Assembly: GCA_001466705.2 (NCBI GenBank)
Contig: LATX02000180.1
Span: forward strand, 124,001 to 188,000
From: Moniliophthora roreri
Taxonomy: Eukaryota > Basidiomycota > Agaricomycetes > Agaricales > Marasmiaceae
Length of the DNA stretch: 64,000 nucleotides
Direction of reading: 5' to 3'
How positions within the stretch are numbered: the first letter of the stretch is position 1; each line of letters begins with the position of its first letter. Shown here piece after piece: positions 24,761 through 35,572 of this stretch. Below the pieces are notes generated by a model. It saw nothing but the letters and a program-made list of their open reading frames with translations, had not been told where the DNA came from and made no database searches. Position numbers and translations under genes: made by a program.

Positions 24761-27553
24761 ATGATTATTGTACATTGGCCCTCAGCAAAAATTGACCCGT
24801 TATTTTAGCAGGTCTCTGATTCATCCAAGTACAAGATGGTGGAATGAGCCCTTCTGTTAATAGTAAGGTGGTCTTTGTTCTCTTTGAAGCACTCCTATTC
24901 ATATTCTTTTTAGTTCCTTCACATACCATGGCTGAAAAGTTGTTTGATTATGAGCTGATCCTCACTGGTGCCATTAGCAACAGGATGACTGATGCAGAAT
25001 GGCAGACTTTCCAGGATGCATTCTGGAAATGTCCCCATTGCTGTCAATGGTTCTTTGTACCCAATGGATATGCTTACATTGGGTGTTATTAGAGAATCAG
25101 ACCAGATTGGTATTGATGCTGTTGTAATCTTTCTTGTGCCCAAATCTTCCTTGTGCCATTTCAATTTAGAGTCTTCTAGACCAACATTACTCAATTGTGT
25201 TGTGAAATGCCAGTTTCCTGGGTGCTCTGCCAAGTATTAGTGTGACTTTGTAGTTGTACTTGATAAGTAAGATGCATACCAGATGCATTTGTAACTGCAC
25301 TTGGTCAAAGTGTCTACTAAGCAGTATGCTACCAACCAGTGAGCAGTAACCTCCATCTATTAGTGTGCTTTAATGTTGAGATTCACTAATATTGGTTGTA
25401 GCTTCACTAGCCTGCCAGATAGTCAGAGGTATTTTACTCTTTTGCCAGCAGATGGTGGGAAAAACAAAATGGCAACAAATCTTGTCTTGGAGCCAATTTG
25501 GTGTGACTCCATTATTAGTTTCTTGAATTGTATGAGGAAAGACAGGACTCATACCTTTCTCTGATTTGCCCCATATGTTGTTATGTATTCTAATGTAGAG
25601 TCCCAGTTGGCATGTGTGTGACACATGAGACTCTTCATGGCCTTCTGAACATTGGGATAACAGTGAGTCTTTGTAATATTGTGATGAAAATGGGTGATGC
25701 ACAAGTAGAGAATATGCTTGAGATGCTCCTATGGATCTAGGTTAATAAGCAAACAGGTAGGCTCATATAGATCAAACTTGTTGGTAGGAGATATAGCATG
25801 TAGAAATTGTCCAATACCTGATTGTGTGGATTTAGCTACAAAACTTTGAGTGGACAGTCACAGTGCCTACCTTTGGCTCTGTCCACTATGCTGATCAACA
25901 GTCTATGTGAGTATCTCTTTAAAGCTCAGGTCTTCAGCAGTGCTTGCATGAAGGTGTTGAAACCTCAAATGGTGCCCCATGTCTTGATACACTACAGCAT
26001 AGATTTCAAGAAGCAGTCACTCATGTGCATTGGCACTTTGACAATTTAAATATGTAATGCCTAGGCCAGGATAAAATTGAGTCAATGAGAGTTTTTAATA
26101 TACTGTCAATACATACTGGTGATATGTTTGATAATTCTTACCCACTATCTCAAACTCAAGCCACTCAGTAATTCATTTGAAACTAATGTTGCTTTGTATG
26201 TGTTGTGCATCTTCAAGTAAACAAAAGGAGTTCTCCCAGGTCATGCATATGATAAGTCAAAAAAGTTTGCTGTGTGGTTCATTGTTATGTTCAAGCTCAA
26301 TTTGTGCAGCATATTGGATGTATCAATAGAAAGGTGCAAGTGCTTTATCTTGCTGGGCCTTCAGATGCAGTAATCCTAACATTCATTCTTGTTAAAATGG
26401 AGTAGATCAATATCATTAATTTTCACCTTCCCATCTAGTTCCACTTGAGTACAGTACATGCTGAGCATATTCAATAAACTTCTGCAAATGGTCTAGGTTT
26501 GTCAAAGAGACATGAAGATCAATGAACGTGAGATTGGGGGTATCTGGAAGTTTCTGTTGAAGATAGGTTTTTACAGCAGGACTTCACAGTAGTTGTTGTG
26601 ATGTGAGATTTGGGAGATCATCAAGTGTCTTCAGGAAGGTTATGAGATGGTTCCATATTAAAGGCAGGGTTTTGAGTGGGATAGGAATGGGATGGGCATG
26701 TGGGCTGCAACAAACAATGAGAACACAAGGGCAGGATTGGTGGTATTTCTTATGTGGTTGATATATTTCAAACTGTGATTGGCATAGGCAAATGCTGCAA
26801 TTCAGTTATGTAAAATTGTCTGTTGTTGGTACAGTGGTGACTGTCTACATGTATGGAGCATATGAGATGTTGACATATGGCCATAGGTTATTGGTTTACA
26901 TACCACAGTTGACCTTGACAGTTGTGAAATTACAGGCTGTGGTGCACAGGACCAGAGGCTCATATTTGTCCAACTTCATAACTTGTTTGTGATGTTGAAT
27001 ATCAGCTTGTAAGTTCTGAAACAAGGCAATGAAGTAATTGATATTGTACATGCTAGCATTGACAACTTGATAAGTATGTGTACAAGACAAAGTGGAGTAG
27101 TAATGCTCACATCTGAAATATAGATGAGAAAATATATGCACCTATGACATTGGGGTCAGACATACTGAATGACTATATTGTTGCCTAGTCAGTGCATTCT
27201 TAGTTGACCTTCACATGACAGTTTAGATTCCTTTCCTCTTTTGGCCTTCCTTGGGGTAAGGTAAATATGATCTTGCTCTTCTCTCTCAGATTGGGAAAGT
27301 CAGGTTGGCAAAACAGCCATGATCTTGGAACAACACCCAAAGGCCTAGAGTCTTCTTATAGACATTATGTACTGGGTGCAATGCCTCAAGCAATTGAGAG
27401 GTTCTCACATAGATGCTGCACAAAGTTCAGTTAGCTTCTGTATGAGGGAGTCTAACTATAGCCATGTTGATGTGTGGACAGACTTTTACACCTTGGCCTA
27501 GTAGGTGCAATCCAAACTGGTTAGTTTGGTCTATCTGGTAAATAGGTTCATGC

Positions 27554-27877
27554 TCACATGTTACTGTGTGTTTGGTGCAGGGTACCATATTTACCAGTAG
27601 TGTCAGTCAACACTTGAATGTAGACCTTGGGATTTTGGCCTTTGGGCTTGCCAAGTGAATATGCCAATTTTTTGGCTGGATTATGCCATTCATCTAGGTC
27701 AATATCAAACAAATGCCCAATAACCTGATCAGGATTGACACCTGTGTGGAGGTAGGAACATATGCTGCTCCTATGGTGGTGATAAAAACAAGACAATATT
27801 GTTTGACAATTGAGCTGGACAGGACCATCTTGTTCAACAGAGTTCAGCAAGCCTTGGATGTTCATGGGAGTTAACAA
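27554..27877 (-). pseudogene. Relic open frame, possibly transposon-associated
   Basis: A 107-codon frame containing VNPDQVIGHLFDIDLDEWHN and AKKLAYSLGKPKG. Composition is protein-like, but no neighbouring frame extends it and no family is recognised with certainty. Its place among decayed elements suggests a fragment of a transposon-borne gene. Confidence 0.25.
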
Positions 27878-30480
27878 GAGTTGTATTGTAGCTACATTAT
27901 GGACAGTAACAGGATGCCACTCAGTGAATACAGTCTCAAGAGAATTTAAGAATCAGAGAATCTAGGACAGCATGTGCATACTTGCCAGCAAGGATCGAGT
28001 TATAGTCCCAAAGGAAGCAGACTGCAGAATTCTCTTTAGCAACAGTAATATGCATAACTTTCACTTTTATTTTTGCACACAAATAGAGAATATTTTGCAC
28101 TTTTATGGTTGAAAATGAAATATACAAAGGAATTGAGGACTAGTGTGAGCCCTGAGCAGCTAGTTAAAGTGAGTAGTAGAGAAGAATACAAAATATTAGC
28201 AGAGTAATAGTTGATGGTAGGCCATACAGGGGTACCTGAACACTGCTAGTATGAAAATAAATAGTGAATCTAAACACAGAGGAGCATCCCAAAACCTGTA
28301 GAAATAACACCACATCATACCTCTCTGTTGAAAGCATACCAAAGGGAATATTTTCACTTTTAAACAATATTTTCAATACACACCATTTGAAGGAAGAATA
28401 AGTGCCTTCAATGATATGCCAATAAGAATATTACCAAGAAATGGATATGAAACAGAAAATGACAAATTATTGGTGGGAGATACTCAAGATACTGATATCA
28501 AATTAGATGAATGAAATAGATGATCAGTTACCAGGAAGGTACCTGTATCATGGAAAAGTAGAAGACAAAGCTGTATAATAAGAAGATAGTATGGCTAAGC
28601 TTATGTGTACATGGTAGATACAAAAATAGAAGCATATTGTGTGTCCACAGAGCAGATGACAGTAGATGGAGGAGGAAGGAACTATGCAGAGTGGTATGAA
28701 AGTATAATATTTGCAAATGGAGTCAGAAGGAGAGCTGTTTGACAGAGAGAATTGCAAATGATTGGTGTCAGAAGACTACCCAATTGTTATTGAGAAAGAA
28801 TAAAAGAATTTATGGCTATGAAGCCTAACTACAATTGGACACTGTGACAGAGAAATTACCAAGCACAGCTCAGTTTATATAATATTTAGCACCTGACTTA
28901 GTTTTATATTTATGTCTGACAGATATATTAGATTATTTATATTGTAGAGTATAAAAGAGAACATGTTTTGTAGGTGGAAGGCAGGAGAGATACTGCCCAC
29001 CAATTACCAGAGTGTATGAGGTTGTTGTTCAGATAGAAGAGCTACTGGCAATCAGTATTTTTCAACCACTTCAGGCTCTAGCCTATTTAGTTGTGCAAGA
29101 GGCACAGGCTAGTTGAGACCTGAGATTGTATTCCAAACCAGAGATCTAAATAAAAGCTAGGAAGAGCTTAGTTTTTAATGCAAGAGGTGTATTTTCTGAT
29201 AAGAAGAACATTGTATCAGTTTACCAAAAGGGTAGCTGATGTGCATCAGTATAGGCTGGTATTTTGATGTGAATCAGAGAGGGTTTCAGGCTAGCAGTGT
29301 CTAGAAGATTTGTCCTCTTGAGAATTGTTACAGAACATAGCTAAGAGGGCTATATTCAGATACAAGAGGTACCTTTGTTCTCACTTAGAAGAAGTTTGTT
29401 CTTTGGGCAGTTTCTGGTCAAACCTTGTACCAGTTTTGCTTTTGAAGTGATTAATAAAACCACATACCCAATAAAATATTTACAAAGACAGACACCAATC
29501 TCAATCTGAGAAGTTGTTTTGAAGGCATTCATCTCTGAACTACTGAGTGAGATGCTGAGAATTATTCTTAACATTGCAGTAACAGTGAACCATGCCAAAC
29601 CAACTCACAAAACAAAACTGAGAATTAAGAACTTATACACCTTTTTTGGAGTATTTTAGCACCACAGGCCTTGTGTTTTCATAGTAGAGGCATAGGTTTT
29701 TGAGCATCTTCAACAGTGCTTGGTTAATGAGGCTTCATGAGGCTTCTGAAGGATTTCAGTGGCAAGTCACAAGACACTATGACACCATGTTGATAAATGA
29801 TGTACAGATATTGAATTGATGAGGCATGAGGCAGAGTGATGATGTTCCTTGTTTATGTGTGTGATGTTACAGTAACATGACCAGCTTCTGTGACTGTTAC
29901 CAATCACTCTTTGAGCCTTCTGTAGTCTTGCACTAGACCATCTCTGTATGTGCCTGCCTTATGTCTTCTTTCTGCCACCAGCTTATTACCTTCCTGACAG
30001 CTTCCTGACAGCTTCTTCTTTGCTATAAGAATCAAGTTGTACCCATTGAGTTGTGCCTCGAAAGAAAAGCCCTTTCTTTGTTCTTGTCACAGCTCAATTC
30101 ATGTTGAATCACTAGCATTTTTTGCAGTCAGAAGACACACCATAGCTTCTACCATATTCTAATTCCAAACAAGAGCATGAATAGTTTTGGCCTATACTGC
30201 AATGGAAGATGTCTGTCCATTGGTGTGGTGCTATACAGCTATATTAATCAGTCTGTTAGTATTGTCTTCTTTGTTCAAAGAAATCACCTCTAACATAGTC
30301 ATTTTCAAGCCAGAGCATTGGGATTGTTCATCTCAACAACAGCTCATGAATGGAACAACATTCAACTCAACTGCATTCATGTCTTATGTATCCAACCAAT
30401 GTCTCTTTCCCAGTATTCTGAATACAAGTTATGAGCCTGAGTTGACAATTTATAAGGATTCATCTTCTGCCAATCTTTTA

Positions 30481-31202
30481 CAGTTAACTCCCTCCTAACC
30501 CATACTATAGATAACCTATACTCTCCTATAGCCTATAGGAACTTGTGTCTCCCATGTTTGTTCCACAGGGATAACCTATATATATGCTATATCCCATAAT
30601 CTATAGGTTTTTTGCTGGGCAAAACCAACTCAGCCTATAATTTATTGCCTTTTTTGAAAATGTCTAAGTGAATGGTGACTGCAAGGTGACTGACTCACCT
30701 TGGTGACAACTACTGTGCATCATTAATGTCATTGCCCACAGTGGTGAACTATTTTCCCTGTATTCCTCAATGTTCAAGAAGGATTCAACAGCTGTATTTA
30801 TACAATTCTAAATCTATGAAAGTTTTCAACTACTGCTGAATGACAGGCACAATAATGCTAGAGATATCAATGTTGAGCCTCCTGTCACTTGTTGTGATGT
30901 GCTTCAGGCAGTTTCAACATTGCAGAAATACATTGGAGCACTTGATGGTGGATTTGTGCACAAGCTTGAGGGGCTTTTGGCTTTGTTTGGGCATCAAACC
31001 TGTCTCAAAGATGTCAAGTCTATGGTAGACCAGTTAACTACTAATTTCTTTACCTGTAAATAGTTTATATGATGTCATAGATACTTGAAATATCTTAAAA
31101 TGCAATTTTTCATCATTTTTGAGCCTTTTTTTTTCAAAGCTCCCTCTGAACCCATACTTCAGCCTGAGAACTAAGGGGTATGGTTTAAGAGAGAGTTGAC
31201 TG
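30481..31202 (+). mobile_element. 722-bp deletion derivative of a pogo/Fot-type DNA transposon
   Basis: Terminal inverted repeats CAGTTAACTCCCTCCTAACC (left) and the inverse of CAGTCAACTCTCTCTTAAAC (right), flanked by TA on both sides (30479-30480, 31203-31204). The right part still encodes the C-terminal end of a CENP-B/Tigger-like transposase (30812-31063), so the element arose by internal deletion and cannot move alone. It contains no CpG. Same TIR family as 12212-12361. Confidence 0.75.
30812..31063 (+). pseudogene. C-terminal remnant of a pogo/Tigger-like transposase
   Basis: An 83-codon open stretch ending in TAG, inside the 722-bp element and close to its right inverted repeat, where the 3' end of a transposase gene is expected. 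Residues such as DVLQAVSTLQKYIGALDG, FVHKLEGLLALFGHQT and SMVDQLTTNFFT match my memory of the C-terminal tail of basidiomycete Tigger-like transposases (pattern: ARKLEAxLxSFGxQTR...TxITDYF). The DNA-binding and DDE parts are missing. Confidence 0.55.
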
Positions 31203-31264
31203 TATGCTGAACATGTTCAAGAGGGCAGCAGGCTATAGATCCTGAATATAATGGTTGGTTGGTT

Positions 31265-32370
31265 CAGTCCTCAGCCCAGCCAAAAGTGGAAAGGTCAGGG
31301 CAGGCTGGCCAGGTAATGGCAGGCTGAGGCAGGTAGAACAGGTAGTGGCAGGTATTGGCAGGCTGATAATTTCATTGTTGTCACAACTGTTGATGAGATT
31401 GCAGTATCAAATGCTTCTTCAACTTGTTCTCAAACATCCATCTTGCATCTACCAGCCCCTTCACCTCTTCCAACTTCTTCATTGCCTGCTATTCAATATA
31501 TCTCTATCTTATCAGCCTTGGCTCAAGGTTATATCTTGTCATTAGTGGGAACTCTCATTTCCCTTGCTGTTTCATTTTCTCATTCCTTAAATCTACATAG
31601 ATACTTTTTGGTTCTAGTATGTTCTGAGGTATGTGTTATCCTTCTCAGAGTCTTTTAATTATGCTTATTATTTATTCAGAGTGCTCACTATAGAAAAGAG
31701 AGTTACCTGACCAGTTTAGCATTTGTGAGAAGATAAGATGGGGTTTTGATTGCTGGGCTTATTGGCATACTATGGGATAGGAAAATTTGTACATTGCATT
31801 TACTCATTTGCTTCAATATCCACTAACCCACATCTCATTCAGAAGGCCTCAAAGCAAAGAGATATTATTGGTATGTTTTATTAGCAAATATCTGATACAC
31901 AGCTAATGTGCAAGCACAGACAGAGCTAGTATTGCTGATGGAACACAATGAGACTCAACAAAAATAATATGTTTCTTTCAGCATTCTATCTATTGCTATC
32001 ATGAATCAGACCTGCTTAAGTTCATACAATGCCAGTACTATTATCAACTGTACAGCAGACCTGCTACAGCCTGCCTCTACCTCTGTACACTTGTAATAGC
32101 CTATTGTAGCCCATATTAGCCTATATATGCCCAATAATATGATGTTTCACTATAATTGTATGATTATTAGACCACCATTAGCACTAGCCCACCAATACTA
32201 GCCCTAACCTACTCTGACCTACTCTGACCTATGACAGCCCATGGAGCCTGTTGACAAATGGATAGTGATAGGCTTTTAGACGATATATGGGTCAGGGCAG
32301 ACTGGTACCTGTAAATATCTGGGAAAGCCTGCTCTGACCTTTCTACAAATAGCTGGGCCTGAGGTCCTTG
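31265..32370. mobile_element. 1.1-kb element with long imperfect terminal inverted repeats
   Basis: The left end (CAGTCCTCAGCCCAGC, then AGTGGAAAGGTCAGGGCAGG) and the inverse of the right end (CAAGGACCTCAGGCCCAGC, then TGTAGAAAGGTCAGAGCAGG) align over about 55-60 bases. Inside, GGCAGG/CCTGCC-rich subterminal motifs repeat. The composition looks like hAT-type ends that have lost CpG, but no 8-bp target duplication is visible and no transposase is encoded, so the superfamily is a guess. Confidence 0.6.
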
Positions 32371-34635
32371 AAAAATTTTTGGGGCCAAATGTTTCTAGGT
32401 TTTGAGCATTCTTAAGAGCTCAAATGTGGTCATTACTTACTACTTGCTTTTCTCAGGCTTTTCCTTGGCAGAAATAACAGAATTCTGTTGTTGCAGGCAT
32501 CTATGTATTAACTATTCCCAATTTCAAACTTCTTCAGTTACCACAACAGTGCCTCTGTGGCCACTGTCAGCTCCTTGCTGGTTGTCACTGCATATTATTT
32601 TGACCTTTAAAATTTATTTATACAGCTGAAGGATCATAGAGGGTAATGGAGAAGGTGGCAAGGAAGAAAAAAGCAGTGAGGGTCAACCAAATTTGGTAAG
32701 GTGATGTTACTCACCTTTTATATATAGCAGGTAATGGTCAGTTGGTTCCCCTCCACACAAGCATGTTCAGAAAACCTTGTCTAAATGCCTCTCTTGAACA
32801 CAGAAAAAGAATAATAAAAAATAATAAAAAAATATTTTTACAAGCAATAAAAACTCCTGCAAGCAACAGAAGCTGAGTGAGCAGTTCTACCACAGGTGAA
32901 TTCAATATGCCTGGTACCAGTCTGCCTGTGCTTGCTTGCACTCTGGGAAACATTTTTTATTATTTTTTATATTTTTATCCTGCATTTGAAAGAGGTGTTT
33001 GAACTTTGGACAAGGTTTTCCAAACATACTGTAAAAAAAAATCAACATAAAAGATTGCTGAAGATTAGGGCTTCCCAGAGATTATGAATTATGATATTTC
33101 AGACTTCAAGACATCCCAATTATGGACCACAATGTTTTTTGAAGATTTTAGTGTATCAAACTGTTGGAACAGTTGAGACTCTAGATACATGTTTCTTTTC
33201 AAATCTGTACATATTGAAATGGTTGATATGGTAATCACCAGGCATGAACAGCAGCTTTATCAATTCCTTACCTCTACATGGGTGGCACTCTTTCCCATGA
33301 AGTCTACAGGCTCTTGAACAGAGTATAACAACAAACATAAGCATCCAGACCTCAGTTAATCACATCTCTTCTGACTTTGAAATGATCATGTTTACAAAGT
33401 CAACTTACCAGAACTGGGACAGGGTCCTACAAGAACCCAGTGAAATGGGTGATGAGGCCATTCTGGAAACCTCTGAGTTGGACAAGTTTTGTCCAAACAC
33501 TTTTGGGGTTTGCTTGAGCTGGTCTTGTCCAAACCTCAGAACAGTTTTTGAATGGACCCCAATTTATATTTAAACTAGTGACTGGCCTATTGAAAATGTG
33601 AACAAGCACTGGATGTGCTACTAATTGAGTCAACAGTGCAGCTCATAGGGCCTTCTTTATCCAAACCTGGCTCCAGCTTCCACCTGTGGCAAGCCTGTTC
33701 TGGTCTGAACCCAACATGGGTGTTAACATCCAAATCAACCTCACTACTTCACCAGGTCCTGTTCTAAAAGGCAAGTTTTAGATAGTCTCAGCTATGGCAT
33801 GTGTAATGACTTCCTTGTCACTGCTCAGCAAACAACTCCTGTGCAATCCAAAGATGCAAACCAGTCTCAGAGCCCCTCCACTATCTTTCTAAACAAGAAT
33901 GCATCATTGCCAGCTCTCCACTACTTATGATAAGCAGAGCAGAGTTTCCCACCACAGGGTATGAAGGTGGAATTCCCCAACAATTGTACCAGTCATGAAC
34001 TCTATTATATTTCACACCATTCTCATTCTCTGAGAATTTGTCTTAGAATTGTCTGAGCATATGCAGGCCTGTCATTTTCAGAGCATCTAGCACAATATCT
34101 CACATGTACAATCTTCTGTACATGTCAGAGTATTCCGCAATTTAATGCTGCAAATTCTTATTAGCAAATTCTATACTACACAAGTATTGTGCAAAATTTC
34201 AAGGATGTCATTTGTAAATAAATTAGCATGAGTGATTGTCAGTAAGTTGTTGGTAAATTACCTAATATGCAAATGCAAATTGTATTTCTCGATAATGCGC
34301 AGGAACACAATTCTGGAAAATATTCATTTTGAGTGAATCATCATGAATGAACATTTGAAATTGAAGGATACACAAAATTAGCTGCATCGATCACCACTAC
34401 AGACGTCTCCTAGTCCCCTATGCATCCTGTTTCCAATTTCAACTTTAAGCATCAGAGTTTTTTGTGCTGCGACGCATAAATTGAGGAGTGAAAAACGCAA
34501 ATGATGATGAGGTACCCGAGTACCTTGACGACCAGAATCAGATGATGCATTTAATTCAGTTGTTTCGCGAAAATTACGGAGTCTCTTTTCTAGCCTCTTT
34601 TCCTCTTTCTCTTTCCTCGAGCATGTGTGAAATCC

Positions 34636-34707
34636 CACCTGTCATCACCAAATGATCGGCAGAGATCACCAAATAAGTGATCTCTGCCGATCATTTGGTG
34701 ATGGCAG
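34636..34707. mobile_element. 72-bp near-perfect palindrome flanked by 9-bp direct repeats
   Basis: Arms of about 34 bases (ATCACCAAATGATCGGCAGA as core) are inverted around a 7-base centre, with one mismatch counting the flanks. Identical GTGAAATCC lies immediately left (34627-34635) and right (34708-34716), as a target duplication would. Either a tiny inverted-repeat insertion or a strong RNA/DNA hairpin. Confidence 0.6.
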
Positions 34708-34950
34708 GTGAAATCCAGGGTAGAGCCTAGACAACACGCAACATTGGAAATACGACACGAGGTCAGGACATTGGGCAGGACATTGGCAGGACACCGATCG
34801 GATTCTCTGCTCCCTCACATTACCTGCCTTGCACGAGAAGACCTGCACGAGAAGAGCGATCAATGGAATGCCGGTTTCTGACACTGTACGGCTCGTCAGA
34901 ACATGTCTCAGTTTCACAATGCAGCAAACAGGCAACACACACTCGGATGC

Positions 34951-35034
34951 ACTCGGGTTTGTCCCCTTAGATCTATCTCCTCACTCGGTCGGAGACTCGG
35001 ATTTGTCCCCCTTTAGATCTGTCTCCTCACGCGG
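34951..35034. repeat. Two-copy tandem repeat upstream of the Zn2Cys6 gene
   Basis: About 38-40 bp units, ACTCGGGTTTGTCCCCTTAG... at 34951-34987 and ACTCGGATTTGTCCCCCTTT... at 34995-35034, sharing AGATCTxTCTCCTCACxCGG. Confidence 0.75.
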
Positions 35035-35572
35035 TTGAGCCTATCAACAGGATGACCTGCCTGAAGGGGTACCAAGGCAATTTGATTTTTGGGAGAGAAC
35101 CGAGAGCGGAAGAGATCGAAAGCGTCTTAGAGAAAAAGGACGCCGCTGCGGGAGAGGAATGGGTTAATGTGTGGAATTTCTAGATGTAACCCCCCCCCCC
35201 CATATAAAACATATGTTGACCACATGTACGACGAACCAGGTATCAACGACGCAGGTGGACATGCCAGAAAGGAGAAGACCCAAATAGAAAGAGGATCACC
35301 ATATGTGCAAACAAACATACCGTATGGGTCTATCTGTTCGGGCCGATCTCAACTTGTTCCGCCAAGCTCTGGACGATTTTCAGGTTTGCCTCATCGACTG
35401 GGGAGGCATCTGGAGGCATTTGTTTTGTAGTATAGATATTTTCAATTTGTGGGAACCCGAATATGTGAGTTTGATTTTTCCAATTTGCAGTCTACTCTCC
35501 AACTACCAGGTCCACCAACGCTCCTTACCTCTCTTCTACTCGTTATACGCGACGAGCACCCTATATCCCATA

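Larger units (their letters stand above)
23231..34380. other. About 11-kb CpG-depleted, gene-poor block of transposon relics
   Basis: Reading through the block I find only about eight CG dinucleotides in some 11,000 bases (for example near 23769, 24797, 26526, 27965 and 30059), while flanks have CG every few tens of bases; TG and CA are very frequent. This pattern follows from long-term cytosine methylation at CpG and deamination. The block holds two TIR elements (30481-31202, 31265-32370), gene-like pieces at 23560-24950 and 27554-27877, and otherwise short broken frames on both strands with no intact gene I can support. Edges are approximate. Confidence 0.85.
34381..35572. other. Intergenic: right edge of the CpG-poor block and upstream region of the Zn2Cys6 gene
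   Basis: Normal CpG frequency resumes here. Contains the hairpin element (34636-34707), a tandem duplication (34951-35034), a C10 run near 35192 and a CATATAAAAC TATA-like motif next to it. An open frame continuous with the downstream exon from 35303 is more likely 5' UTR, since the conserved protein can start at 35573. Confidence 0.5.

Noticed and set aside
28164..29160. Possible LTR retrotransposon remains in the CpG-poor block (TGTGACAG start, TATAAAAG, AATAAA-like signals)
   Set aside because: No second LTR copy, primer site or polymerase frame could be found by eye; the signals alone are too weak.
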